Source: Paraphaeosphaeria minitans (taxonomy: Eukaryota > Ascomycota > Dothideomycetes > Pleosporales > Didymosphaeriaceae). Taken from it: 64,000 nucleotides of DNA. Of this stretch, positions 23,901 through 35,894 are shown piece after piece. The notes under the pieces are model-generated. The model did not search any database, was not told where the DNA came from, and saw nothing but the letters and a program-made list of their open reading frames with translations. A program made the translations under genes and the position numbers. The stretch spans positions 2,294,001 to 2,358,000 of the forward strand of contig WJXW01000009.1 of the NCBI GenBank assembly GCA_015832175.1, given 5' to 3'. Numbering within the stretch: the first letter of the stretch is position 1; each line of letters starts with the position of its first letter.

Positions 23901-26148
23901 CTTTATACCCTAGTTAATCTGCAGGTTATATATCGTTAACTAAGGTAATCCTAAAACTAACTTATACTTAGATCCTAGTAAGACATCTAAGGTAAGTTCC
24001 TCTCTATGTCCTTAGACTATTATTATGGTAGTGACCTCTTAGTATATTTAAGGTGTCTTAGGCATTAGGGATCTATTCACAATATAGATAATATAGGGTA
24101 CTTCTTTCTCTAACATTATAAGTCCTACTTATCTTACTGTCTAATAAGATATAAAATTCCTTTCTACTCCTAAGTCTATAAGAGCTTAAGCCTGTATTCC
24201 TTTAAGCTGTACTAGTAGCTTAATTAATACTATACTTACTATAGTATTTAATTTAATAAAGGCGTTTTCTTATCTAAGTTTAGGCCTAAAAAAGACATCT
24301 ATTCTTATAGGTTATAATTAAGTTCTAGTGCCTAGTATGCGTTTCTAAGCATCCGCTTCTATTATTATTCTTAAGTATATAGCTTATATAGATTGTCTTC
24401 TTCTTTTTTTTCCTGTAAGGATGTTCTTCTGTTTTTCCTCCTACAGTCTTTACTATTCCTATATACTAGTTAAATTAGTAGCTCTATTATTACTTCTTAC
24501 GTAGGGCAGTTTGCAAAGCTATCTAAACATTTGGCTATATAGTAGTATTTATAGTCTTAGTTTAGACACGTGTACTAGTACAGTTACATATAGTCTCTAT
24601 TAATAAGTATATTATAGTATTTATTACCCTTTAGCGTAAGGTAAGGAAAGTATTTTACTTATTATTTATCCTAGAGGTGTTTGTTGTAAGCTGTAATAGG
24701 GTAGTCTGTTCACATTTATCTGCAGCGCAGTTTCCTTCTAGGTTATTTCTTATTCTCCTCTTTCTCTGCCTTATGTTGTGCACATGTTAGTTCTTCACAA
24801 TATATCTATATACAGAATTAGTGTGTAGGATTTTAGTAGTCTAGGTAGTACTTTAGTACGTAGTCTAACTTCTTATTTTTATAGGGTTATATTCCTTTTA
24901 GTGCCTAGTAGGGTTCTATGTAGTCCTAAACATTTAGTTTATACTTAGGTAACATAAGGTTGTCTTCTTCCTACCTACTTTGTAGGTAAGGAGTAGAAGA
25001 TCTTAGTATCTCTTCTACGTCTTCTGCGTTATAGTATACGTTAGAGTTGTCTTCTAGATCTTTGTATAGTTGTAAGTTAGGTAAATCTAATTGCTTACTT
25101 TATTCTAGTGTAACGCATTAGTAACTAAATAGCATTATAATAACTTCTTATTCCTTATTAGGTTCTTAGTCCTTAATAGTTAGTATATTTAACTTAGTTT
25201 AATAGACTTTGTTCTTCAATCTACAGTTTCTAGCTATATGGCCTAGTTTGCCACATATAAAGTATTTATAGGTCTTAGTTATTAGTTATTAACTTCTATT
25301 AGAGACGCGTTTATTAGGCTGCTTAAGGCCTATCCTTCCTCCTTTTCCTTTGCCTAAGTAGTTAAACTAGATATCTTTTATTAGTTTATATCTCTAGTAG
25401 TTCCTTAGCTGTTACTTTTAGATAATTCTAATAGGGTTCTTATAAACCACTTTTACTAGTTGTCTAAAGCTTATCGCCCTAGGGTTTTAGTAGAGTTCCT
25501 ATTGCAATAAAAACTATTCTCTATTAATCCTAATAGTTTCTTTATACAGTTCTTTAAGGTTAGTAATTTATACACTACTATATAAGAGTTCCTTACGTAG
25601 TTTCTATTTAAGTCCTTATTTATATATATCCTAAAGAAATTCATCGTCCTAGTTAAGTTACACAGCGTATCTGCGAAACTTAGCTATATACTTAGCTACT
25701 AATTGTTTCTAAATTATAGTCTAAATTTTTACTTTTATAATAGAGTCCTTGTTAGCAATCCTAAAGAGTTATTTAAGGCATTTCTTAAAGTTATTATAAT
25801 TCTTAATAATGTTAACTGCATTAGCATAGTTGTCTACGTAGTTATTATTGTTGTTGTTGTGGTCTATTCCTAAGTACTTTTTAAGGTAGGGATAGATCTA
25901 TAATCCTACATCTCCTCGCATATATATTGCTGCGAAGATAACCTTTTTTTTGTCTTTAAAAGGTTTATCTAAGTTAAAGAAGTAAAGGTCTAACTAAAGA
26001 ATTTAGACGTTAGTTTAAGATTGTTCGCTAAAGTAGAAATTAGGTTTATACGCCTTACTGCTATCCTTTATAGAAGTAATCTTAGCAGCACCTAAAGCTA
26101 TAAAAGAGGTAGGAGTTTGTAAAGTACTTATATTAAGGGTGTTTAAGA
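20940..26148 (-). pseudogene. Element A gag-pol remnant
   Basis: Decayed gag-pol read leftward. In reverse complement, the reverse transcriptase signature reads AYIDNILVFS at 23135-23106, where the second catalytic Asp of the usual Y-x-D-D is Asn (GAT to AAT). The chromodomain shows WKGYP-like sequence with TAG in place of the Trp codon. Many in-frame TAG/TAA, no long ORF. Confidence 0.88.
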
Positions 26149-26559
26149 TGTTAAATCTAAAAGGGTAGCTAGTCCTAAAGGGTTAAGGTTAGTTCTTAGG
26201 CAGGAGTACTTATAGAAGGTAAAAGGTCTTATTAATATAATAGTATCTTACGAAGTGTAACAAGTCAACAATTTGGTCTGCTAGAATCCAAATAATAGAT
26301 TAATAAACAGATTAAACACGAGTATAAAGAGCCTATTCTTACGTTCCTATATACTAAGGCTACTCCGCTGCTTAGTGCCACTAAGTAACTAAGCACCTTA
26401 CATAACCTACTCTACTACTTAGTGCTACTAAGCAACTAAGCACATCACGTAACCTAATCTAAGTTACTTGGCGTCTCTTTGTTACGTTTGTAACCCTATC
26501 GTCGCTTCATCACACCTTTATAAGCGCCCGAGTCCCACGTTGTTATCTGGTACGTAACA
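26149..26559 (-). repeat. Element A 5' LTR (right end)
   Basis: 411 bp. In element orientation it carries a TATA-like box, the R/U5 region with GTGTTTAA, and ends next to TCTTAAACACCC in the internal region. TAGAG follows at 26560-26564. Confidence 0.95.
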
Positions 26560-26714
26560 TAGAGGGCAGATCGAACGTAGTTAAATAGAGTAATAAAACC
26601 ATAGATATAGGCTTAGAATTGCTATCTAGGATAGAGAGTATACGTAGAAGGTAACTCTCCTTATATACATATAGTAGAGATTCCAGAGTATTCTACTTAG
26701 TAATTCTCTACTAT

Positions 26715-26775
26715 CTATAACGTTACCTATAACGTCACCTATAACGTTACCTTATAACGTTACGTATAACGTTAT
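26715..26775. repeat. 12-bp tandem repeat
   Basis: Five head-to-tail copies of a unit close to CTATAACGTTAC, starting at 26715, 26727, 26739, 26751 and 26764 (the fourth is 13 bp). Further isolated TATAACGTTA motifs occur to 26800. Possibly part of a U3-like region of element B. Confidence 0.85.
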
Positions 26776-27499
26776 CTAGTATCCATAGGCTATAACGTTA
26801 TTATGACGTTATTATAGAAAGTTCTAGAAAATAGAAAAGGTAACTCTAGGAACCTTTAAAGGTTACCTATTCCTTACATATAGTACATAATTTAAGTGCT
26901 AAGTAACCATAATAACCTACGTAGTATACGTGCTATATAGAAGCTAAACCTATAATAAGTATAATAAGTAATATATCTAGTAGCTTTTATTTTTAAAGTG
27001 GAACACTACCTAGGGAAAATAAACCTAGTAGATAGACTATTAAGGAGGGTAGATTACCTATAGGAGAACCAATTACTAACTTATTTATTACCTACCCTAT
27101 AGAACAAAATACTATTAAGGACTAAGTATAGTAGAGTAAGTAGATCTATAAATAAGCTAAGCTTATTAGACGTATATAAAACGTATATTACTAATATTTA
27201 TTAAGCTATAAGAGTCCCTACTACTAGTGCTATAGTGTGTACGCTATACGTACTATAGTTACTAACTAAAGTATTAGTTAGTAGTAAACTTATAATAAAA
27301 GAGTTTAACCTTATTACTAAAGTTTAGTAGCTTAAGTAAAGGGACGCCTTTACTATTAAGTATATTACTAGCTTAGGATATAAGAGAAGCACTTAAAGTA
27401 GTAGTAAGGCATAAGTATAGCGCCTTAATAAAATAGAAGTCCTAAGGTATAATAGTAGATTATACATCCTAGATGAACTAGTAATTAAGTAAGAGATTT

Positions 27500-28760
27500 T
27501 ATTCTAGCACTATAACATATATATAGTAGGCCGCTTTAGCGTACGTAGAACGCTTAAGGCTATTAAGAGGACCTACTATTACCCTCTTATAGATTAAGAT
27601 ATTTAAAAGTACGTAAGGACTTATACTATCTACCAAAAGAGTAAAGCTCTAAGGTATAGTAAGTATAGCTAGCTATTACCTCTTCTAACGCCAAAGGATA
27701 TTTTTAAGGAAGTCTTACTAGACTTTATAACTAGATTCCTACTAGTAAAGAATTAAGGTAGCTATGCTACTAATGTAATTCTTATAATTATATACTACTT
27801 CTCTAAGATAGCTATCTATATCCCTATATAAAAAACATAGAATAAAAAGGAATTTGCAAAAGCCTACTTTTAAAAAGTTATTTTAAAGTTTAGTATTTAG
27901 AAAAGTATTATATCTAATAGAGACTCTATCTTTACCTCCGCTTTTTAGGCAGAAATATACTACCAACTATAGGTAAAGTGTAGGCTTAGCACTACTTTCC
28001 ATCCTTAAACAGATAAGTAAATAGAGCACTAGAATTAAACGCTTAAATAATACCTTTATATATTTATTACGTTTCTATAAATAAACTAGGTTAAACTACT
28101 CCTAGCAGCTTAATTTGTATATAACAGCTCTATCTACAATTCAATAAAAATAACGTCTTTCTAAACTATATATAGTAAGCACCGTATCTTTACTACGCCT
28201 CCTGTAGATAGTAGGCTAGAGGGGGAACTACTAGATATAGTTAAAAGAGTAAAACATATATATAGCGTACGCGCATTACTTATAGAGCACCTATACTTAG
28301 TATAAGAGTATCAGAGCTAGTACTATAATAAGAAGTATAGGTAAAAGTTATTCTAGAGAGGTAACTTAGTCCTACTTAGTATAAAGAATATACAGATGCT
28401 TTAATAACTAAGTAAGAAGCTATTAGGAAAATTTATTAGGCCCTTTTAAGTGCAGGACGCAGTTAGAACGTAGGTATACTACCTACTTCTTCTACTACAC
28501 TATCGCATTTATAACGTGTTTTATATTTCCCTCCTTAAATAATAGAAACTAAGGCTAGGAGTAGAGGATATTAACACCTAACTACAAAAGGTTACACCTA
28601 AAGGAGGAGAAGCCTAGAAAGTAAAAGAAATCCTAGCTAAGTAAATAAGAAAGGGGTAAAGGTAATACCTACTTTACTAAAAAGGCTATAATAAGACTTA
28701 GAATACCTAAATTCTAGAGTTAGACTTAAAAAATATACATAACTTAGTTTAAACCTTAAA
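27500..28760 (+). pseudogene. Element B integrase with chromodomain (degraded)
   Basis: Plus-strand reading gives the order expected for a chromovirus integrase: an N-terminal zinc-binding part (VGRFSVRRTLKAIKRTYYYP, about 27530-27590), the catalytic core (DFITRF near 27720; SIISNRDSIFTSAF near 27905-27945, where family members have SDRG), a conserved C-terminal segment (IYNVFYISLLK near 28510) and a chromodomain (YLLYxKGYNKTxNT near 28660-28700, Trp codons now TAG). It is distinct in sequence from the integrases of A, C, D and I. Confidence 0.8.
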
Positions 28761-29641
28761 AGGAAAAAGAGCTACGTATATAAAAAAAAATAAAAAATAT
28801 AATAAGAGTATATAGAACGTAGATATAATATATATTATTATAGAGCACTATAGCTTATAAAGCACTTATAGCTTATTAAGGATATCTACCTAAGGCCTAT
28901 AGGCTAGTTTCTAAGAAGTAATCTAACTAAACTACGCACTACTTACGCCCCCCCTACTTATTATTTTTATAATCCTTACTATCCTTACTATTCTTACCTA
29001 CTATATCTTTAGTAGTAACTTTCTCTCTACTCTTTTTATTACTATTATCTAAGTTGCCTTTATTATAGTAAGAAGCAAACACTAGATTAATCTAGGGTAA
29101 GTTATTATTATGCATTTTAAGTATAGGAAAGGTGTAAACTTATTATCTACTATATAAGGGGAATAACTGCCTTAAGAGCACTAGTAATCTAACGCTACTC
29201 TACTAGAATTAAGTCTAGATACTAGGGGCTAGTAGTAAGCACCTAGGTTACCACACCTATAAATGTACTAATATAGGCTATAATACACTAGTAGTTAGCT
29301 AGCTCTAAGTTAAATTACTTTTAGTAATAAGCTAGCTTTAAGCCTATTACCTTTACACGCTTATCTGTTTTACGCTGCCTATCTAGAGTTTCTATAACTA
29401 TAATATAGTAGTAATTATAAAGGGCGTATAGGTAATTAAGGCGCCTATTTATCACCTTTAGCACCTATAAGTATTAGCTAAAGCGTATATATAGCGCGCG
29501 ACTTTAAATATACTAAGTTATAGCCACTATAATTACTTTTAATATAATAGTTATAGCTCTTATTCTTATCTTTTATATAGTTTTTAGAAAGCTTTACTAA
29601 GTTCTACGCGTAGTGTATATAAGTTATAAGCACTATATTAT

Positions 29642-30053
29642 TATTAAATCTAAGAGGGTAGCTAGTCCTAAAGGGTTAAGGTTGGTTCTTAGGCAGGAGT
29701 ACTTACGGAAGGTGAAAGGTCTTGTTAATACGTTAGTATCTTAACTAAGTGTAATAAGTTAATAATTTAGTCTACTAGAATCTAAACGATAGATTAATAA
29801 ATAGATTAAACATAAGTATAAGAACCTTATCTTCGCGTTCCTACATACTAAGGTAATTAGTCTAACTAATTACACTAATTAAGGTGATTAGACTGTGCTT
29901 AGTAATTAGTAATATAGTCTACTTAGTCTACTTAGTGTGCTAAGGCTACTAATCACACAAATTAGGTTACGTAACACTAGTCGCGGCGCACACGCTGCTT
30001 TAGAGAATAATTATATATATAGTTCTAGTAATCGCGCGCCTTAGATCTTAATA
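29642..30053 (-). repeat. Element C 3' LTR (left, type 2)
   Basis: 412 bp. The first base pair after T is A where the partner LTR has G (TA/TG), a RIP-type change. The first 240 bp match the LTRs of A, D and I; the rest (the U3 in element orientation) does not, and holds GATTAGTC/ACTAATTA palindromic motifs. Confidence 0.92.
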
Positions 30054-30163
30054 TTATATCTCTCCTTTTTAGATCTGTCCTTAGATTATATAACGTTAGT
30101 CACGTATCTAGTTATAACTAGAGCGACCCCTGTGTTATAAGTAGCGCCGGTTCTAATCTAGCT

Positions 30164-30718
30164 ATGCCTAAACATCTACCTACAGCTAGTACTAACTATC
30201 GCCACCTTTTATTAAACTTTATTAACTCCTTTAGCAAAGCCATAGTTAAGAAGTGCTTAATATGTACTAGTCATAATTATGTCTATAAGGTTTATATTTA
30301 TTCTAGGAAATGCAGAGAATGTGTTTATTATAGTTAATATTATAATGTTTGTGTGTTAGAGTCTAAGTTTAAATAGTTACTTTTAGAGAAGGAGAAATTA
30401 TAAGCGTAAATAAGAGAATTAAGAAAAACGTAAGAGGCTACGTTTAAGACCTATAAAGAGGTGTTAGAAAAGTTACATATTGCTCGTGCGCATAAAGATT
30501 AATTACATTAATAAATGGATTTACTAGATATACGTGCTAAGGACGCTATTACTATAGAGGAGAAGAATATAAAAAAGGCGGAGGTATAAGAGCCTTCTAG
30601 TTTCTTATTACCTTTAGAAGAAGTGTCTATAGGGCCTTTACTATCTCTTATAACCTAGGGTGCTTTTAAAGGTTTTTCTAATAAGTTTTAGAATAATCCT
30701 ATTCTGCTTAGTTCTTAG
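30164..30718 (+). pseudogene. Element C antisense ORF, Cys6 motif protein (degraded)
   Basis: A former ORF of 184 codons on the strand opposite gag-pol, starting with an intact ATG (MPKHLPTAS). Internal interruptions are TAG/TAA only. Cysteines sit at residues 31, 34, 50, 53 and 63, with Tyr 41 (TAT, presumably once TGT) at the third motif position, giving C-X2-C-X6-C-X8-C-X2-C-X9-C. A long charged helical stretch follows (residues 70-140). N-terminal sequence differs strongly from the copies in A, D and I, but spacing and location are the same. Confidence 0.75.
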
Positions 30719-31996
30719 GTAAGAGTGTAATTTAATTGTTAGTGGAATTTCTAGATCTTCTGTTAATAGTTCCTTAGAAGTTCTTTTAGTTCCTATATAT
30801 TTTCGCTATGTAGGTAGCCTTTTTACCTAATAAGATACGTTTTGTCTTACTAATTATATTCTAGAATTCTTTTAACTTTAAATTTATTTTTTTCTTCTAT
30901 TCTGTGGTAGAAGGCGGTTCTAACTAGTGTATTAGGGTCTGCTAGTTCTAGTAGTAATACGTGGAATACCAGGTGTATTTTTGCATCTGGCGGTAGTTCT
31001 AACTTATAGTTTACTAGTAATATTTGCTTAGAAATGTAAAATAGTCTAACCTTAATATAATCTAGTTTCTTGTGTTTCTTCTTCTAAGTTTAAATGTTCT
31101 TTATAAATAGATATACTTTATCCCCCTTCTTTAGCTAAGGTGCCATTTTTCGTTTTTAGTTTTAGTATAAAATTAATTACTGCTAAGCTTTTTTAAGGTT
31201 CTCTTAGAGTTATTAGTGTACTTTCTTTATATTTTCTACTATATCTATGGCTTCTTTTGCTTTAATTATCGTAGGAAATTGTTAATTAAAGAGATGTGGG
31301 TGTCTTCTATAGTTTATATAGAATAGTGTATATCCTAATACTACTAATACTTTGTTATTATAGGCTAACTGTGTTATAAGTAGTAATAAAACCTAGTTAT
31401 TCTTTTAACTGTTGTAGTAGATGCGTAGGTTCGTTTCTATAGTTTAGTTGGTACATTCTATCTATCTGTTTATTTATAGATAGTAGGCTATTAATAGCTT
31501 TTATTTTATTCTAAGTAGGGCTATAAGCGTTGTCTAGTAATTTAACGTAAAGAGTTTGTCTCTGTCGCTAATAATTATTTTTAGGATTCTATAATGTCTA
31601 ATTAGTTAGTCTAGGATAGGAAAAGTAAGTTCCTTTACTATTATTCTTTTCAGGCATAGAATAAGCTTAATATACTTAGTTAGTTAGTAGACTATTACTA
31701 GTATACTATTATATTTAATTCCTATTGTTAGATTCTTACACTTTAGAATTGCTGTAACAAAATTTATAGCGATGTCTTCCTATAGTGCTGTTAGTATTCT
31801 AATTACTTACATCTCTCTATATTTAAAATATATACTATATTTGTTTCTCTAGCATTCTATATATTTGTAGATATAAGTTATTACACCTTCCTTAATACCT
31901 TTAAAGGTGTAATTCCTTTTAATAAGTTCTATTGTTTTTATAATGCCTAGGTGTCTGTACATAGGGTTATTATAGTATTGTTGGATAATATTAGTC
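30719..31996 (-). pseudogene. Element C pol 3' part (integrase, chromodomain)
   Basis: The left piece of element C's split coding region, aligning with 20940-22200 of element A. It contains the end of the integrase and the chromodomain in reverse complement. It stops at the TAGTC target site where F inserted and resumes at 45253. Confidence 0.85.
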
Positions 31997-32189
31997 TGTG
32001 ATAGGCTGGGGCATAGCCCCAGCCTTTAGAAGAATCTTAAGGAAAGGAACTACCCTAAAGAAGTGGACCTACTAAGGAAAACTCTTCTTATAAGCGGCAC
32101 ACCCCCCTATAGAGACTTAATACCTAGAATTTATTCTTTATATTTTAGCACTTATAGTTCTATTCACTCTCTAAGGCTAGCCTATAACA
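31997..32189 (+). repeat. Element F 5' LTR
   Basis: 193 bp, starts TGTGATAGGCTGGGG and ends CATAACA. The partner at 45060 starts TATAATAGACTAGGG; all four differences in this stretch are G-to-A, as RIP predicts. Confidence 0.93.
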
Positions 32190-33400
32190 TTAAATTCTAG
32201 GTCTTTTAGAAAAGAGTTATTTAAAGGAACAAAGAAATGTAATAGAGTCTAGAATAATTTACTAATAGATGCCTCTAATATCGCTAAGTTAGTAGAATAA
32301 CTGCAGAACTTAATTACTGCTAGAGATAAAGACTACTCTATTATATAAATACTATAACTCTAGAATAAAGAGGTGCGTAAGCTCTTTATGCGCTAATAGG
32401 CTTACGCTAGCACCGCCCTAGGCCTATTTACCTCTACTATAGGGGGCGGATCCCTATTTACTAGTATAAACTAGCTAATCTTATAGCGTAAACTACACTT
32501 AAGCCTAACTAAGTTTAGGGGCTTAAAGACATAGTTTAAGGCCTAGAAGGTTATAATAGATTATAAGCTCTAGGCTAATAAGTAGTTTATTAGCTCCCCC
32601 TAAAAGGAATAGGCGCTAATATAGGACTACTTAAATAATAGTCTTTAGAACATAGTAGCGGCCTTCTACTAAACTAGGGGGGCAGATAGCTAGTTTAACC
32701 TATAAATGTTTATATAGTACCTTACTTTTATATATACTAATAAACACACCTAGTAAAAGGCTAAAGCACGCTTTAATATAATTAAGTAGGGCTTTAGGGA
32801 AAGTTTCTCTAACTTTCACGTCCACTTTAAACAGACCTTAGTAGAGGCGGGTAGTAGCTAATAGAGTAATACTAAGAAACTGCGTAAGTTACGCTGCGTA
32901 ATCTAGTATAATATTTATATAATTACTCTTAACCGCGATGTTCCTAAAGGGGACTATAACGCGGCTATTACTAGGTTTTTATAGATTATAGTAGACCTTA
33001 AAAAAAAGGCTTTAGAAGATAAGCTTACTACTTAAGCTACCTCTTTTAAAAGTAGCTAGTCTCCTCTTAAAGATAGTAATAGTAATATCTATATAACTCT
33101 TATAGTAGCTTTAACCTTAACCTAGCCCTAAGCTAGTAGGGAGGCAGGTAAGTAGTACCTAAACTAAATACCTAAATATATCTTCTAATAACACTAGGAC
33201 GTAGGGGTGTACACTTACTGTAGTAAGCCTAACTATATAGCTAGAGCCTACCCTAATATAATTTTACTCTAGGCGATTATAACCTAACCTTAGTATAATA
33301 AGATAAGTATCTAGTTAGGAAAAGAATAGCCCCTAGTTTAGCGCTAATATAGGGGCTAAGCGTAATAGTATATAGAAGTATAATTAGGGCAAGCTGTAAT
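32190..33400 (+). pseudogene. Element F gag (degraded)
   Basis: A plus-strand frame, open apart from TAG/TAA, encodes a gag-like helical protein. Near 33210-33260 it ends in a zinc-knuckle remnant: YTYCSKPNYIARAYP, corresponding to C-X2-C-X4-H-X4-C with one Cys-to-Tyr, the His-to-Tyr and the last Cys-to-Tyr change. Such changes are RIP-type. Confidence 0.8.
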
Positions 33401-34922
33401 AGTTAGAGTAGCTAGGGCTAAGGTAGGTATAAATAGGCCTACCTTTACCCTCTACGTCTTTCTTAATAGCATATAGTATGTAGAGGCCCTAATTAATATA
33501 GGGTGTAAATACTTTATAGTAATTAGCCCTAAGCTAGCAGATTTACTCTTACTATAGTATATTATAATTTTAGTCTAGGAGCTAGAATAGGCTGCTAGGT
33601 TATTACTATAGACCCTTATTATAGAGATAGTAGTAGTACCTTATAATATATTTAAATAGTAATAGACCCTTTATACTTATATAATCCCTAACCTCTACTA
33701 GGATATAATTCTAAAGGCCCCCTAGCTAGCTAAGTCTAAAGTAGTAGTAGATGTCTATAGTAGCAAAATTATAATTAGGGCAGATAAGGGTCTTATCGCC
33801 CTTAATACCTAAGTAGTAGAAAGGTAGGGCCTTTTTACCACACTTATAGATAAAGAGGACAACGTAACACTTTTTAATACTCTAAATAAAGACTAGGAAG
33901 GGGTATTCCTAACTTTACTCTAAGATATTACTTAGATACTTATAATAATACTTCCTTATATAGTAGGATTTCTACCCCCCTATAATGTAGTAGGGCTAGG
34001 CCTTACTAAAGATAGTAGGACTCTCTTTTTAGAACTAGTAGAGTACGCTGCTATCTTTAATAAAACTAAAGTATTTAGCCTCCTACTATACTAAGACACG
34101 TTAGACTACTATATCTACCTAAAGTAGACCTTAAGCGGCTCCCTTCTAAAACTACTCTAGGGCCTACTATATAGCATATCTAGAGATTAGCTAGTAGAAC
34201 TCTAGCGCTAACTTATAGAACTTATAGATAAAGGCTAGATATAAGCTAGCTTCTCCTTAGTAGGTGCTCTAGTCCTTCTAGCCCTAAAGCCTAGGGGAAA
34301 ATAGCGCCTATATATTAACTATTAGAAGATTAATATAATCTCTAAGCTAGATTAGTATTCTCTCTTACTTATTAAAGAGATACTATGTACCCTCTCCTAG
34401 GCTACTTAGTTTATAAAGGTAAATATCTACACTACCTTCTATAAGCTATAAGTCGTAAAGGGGGAAAAATACTATACTATATTCTACACCTAGTTTAGCC
34501 TCTTTAAGTAGTTAGTAGTCCTATTTAGACTAATTAAGGCACCTACTATATTCTAGCGCTATATTAATAGCGCTCTAAAAGATACTTTAGGTAATATATA
34601 TATAGCTTACCTAGATAATATTCTTATCTATATAATAGGGCCCCTACGCTAACACTAGAACTATATATAATAAGTGCTAGGACTCTTATAGGAAGCTAGA
34701 CTATATGTAGACCTAGGGAAATATAAATTCGCGATAATAGAGGTTAGGTACCTAGGGTATTTTATTATAATAGGCAAAGCTATTTGCCTTAATCTAATAA
34801 AGATATAAGTAATTAATTAATAGGACGCCCCCTCTATAGTATATATAGTCTACTACTTTATTAGCTTTACTAACTTCTATTATAACTTTCTTCCCTAATT
34901 CTTTAAGTAGGCCGTACCTCTA
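33401..34922 (+). pseudogene. Element F protease and reverse transcriptase (degraded)
   Basis: Plus-strand reading gives a Ty3/gypsy reverse transcriptase. The signature AYLDNILIY is at 34605-34631 (second catalytic Asp now Asn), followed by the conserved FxxxEVxYLGYFI segment and FTNFYYNFLP. It breaks at 34922, within the RT-RNase H connection, where D is inserted. Confidence 0.85.
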
Positions 34923-34927
34923 TATAC

Positions 34928-35338
34928 TGTTAAATCCAAGAGGGTAGCTAGTCCTAAAGGGTTAAGGTTGGTTCTCAGGCAGGAGTACTTACAGAAGGTA
35001 GAAGGTCTTATTAATATAATAGTATCTTACAAAGTGTAACAAGTTAATAATTTAGTCTGCTAGAATCTAAACAATAAATTAATAAACAGATTAAACATAA
35101 GTATAGAGAGTCTATCCTTACGTTCCTATATACTAAAGCTGCTCCGCTACTTAGTGCTACTAAGTAACTAAGCACCTTATGTAACTAGCTCTACTACTTA
35201 GTGCCGCTAAGTAACTAAGCACATTACGTAACCTAATCTAAGTTACTTAGCATCTCTTTGTTACATTTATAACCCTGTCACTACTTTATTACACTTTTAT
35301 AAGTGCCTAAGTCCTACGTTATTATCTAGTACGTAATA
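34928..35338 (-). repeat. Element D 3' LTR (left)
   Basis: 411 bp, starts TGTTAAATCC and ends CGTAATA (CA to TA at the terminus). Aligns with the LTRs of A and I. Confidence 0.94.
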
Positions 35339-35375
35339 TTATCCCCTCCCTTTCTATTCTTTATCCTAAAGAATT

Positions 35376-35894
35376 ATGCCTACTAACTATAATTCTATAA
35401 AGTGTTGTTACAGCCTTATCTCTACTATTAAAAACTACAGAGTAGTTATAGTGTTAAAGTGCTCCTTTTACAAGTCACATTTCCGCGTTTATAAAGTCTA
35501 TATTAGCTTAGGGAAGTGTAGTAAGTGTTAGAAATAAGACTTAAAGTGTAATATAGCTGTTACTAGGAATAAGTTCTTATAGTTAATTACTAAGAAGAAG
35601 AAATTAGAGGCGCAAATATTAGAGGCGTAAAAAAAACAGAATATAGTATTTAAAGCCCTATACGTAGTGCGCGTAAAAGAGGATTAGTTATTAAAATAAT
35701 TAGCGTAGAATAAAAAGCGTGCTAGTAAGATTATCGCAGTAGAGAGTACTACGCTAATAAAGTTAGAATTAGAGGAGGACTTAGCCTATCCTACTTAGCC
35801 CACTAGTCTAGCTAAACTTAGCACGTCTATATAGTCTATAATAGACAACCTGCCTCTAGAGTTCTAGGACAATTCTTTAGCGTTACTATCTTAA
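35376..35894 (+). pseudogene. Element D antisense ORF, Cys6 motif protein (degraded)
   Basis: A 519-bp former ORF antisense to gag-pol, with intact ATG (MPTNYNSIK). Cysteines at residues 29, 48, 51 and 58; tyrosines at 32 and 39 occupy the second and third motif positions. Spacing 29-32-39-48-51-58 fits C-X2-C-X6-C-X8-C-X2-C-X6-C, within the range for fungal Zn2Cys6 clusters. Residues about 60-125 are lysine/glutamate/leucine-rich and probably helical. In-frame stops are only TAG or TAA. Confidence 0.78.

Larger units (their letters stand above)
19973..26559 (-). mobile_element. Element A: complete Ty3/gypsy chromovirus, RIP-degraded
   Basis: A full-length LTR retrotransposon of 6587 bp with two 411-bp LTRs that begin TGTTAAAT and end GTAACA, flanked by a perfect 5-bp target duplication TAGAG (19968-19972 and 26560-26564). 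Coding runs leftward: gag is near 24.9-26.0 kb, reverse transcriptase near 23.1-23.7 kb, then RNase H, integrase and a chromodomain near 20.95-21.1 kb. All frames are destroyed by TAG/TAA stops and C-to-T or G-to-A changes, so it cannot act autonomously. Same family as D and I. Confidence 0.95.
26565..29641 (+). mobile_element. Element B: old chromovirus remnant
   Basis: AT-rich sequence into which element A inserted on its left and element C on its right. It contains a recognisable plus-strand integrase with chromodomain (27500-28760) but no reverse transcriptase that I can see, so it is a fragment. Outer ends and LTRs were not found. From 28760 to 29641 I see only AT-rich sequence without recognisable coding. 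Confidence 0.65.

Noticed and set aside
26565..29641. Possible Ty1/copia element
   Set aside because: The integrase is followed by a chromodomain, which points to Ty3/gypsy; no copia-type domain order seen.
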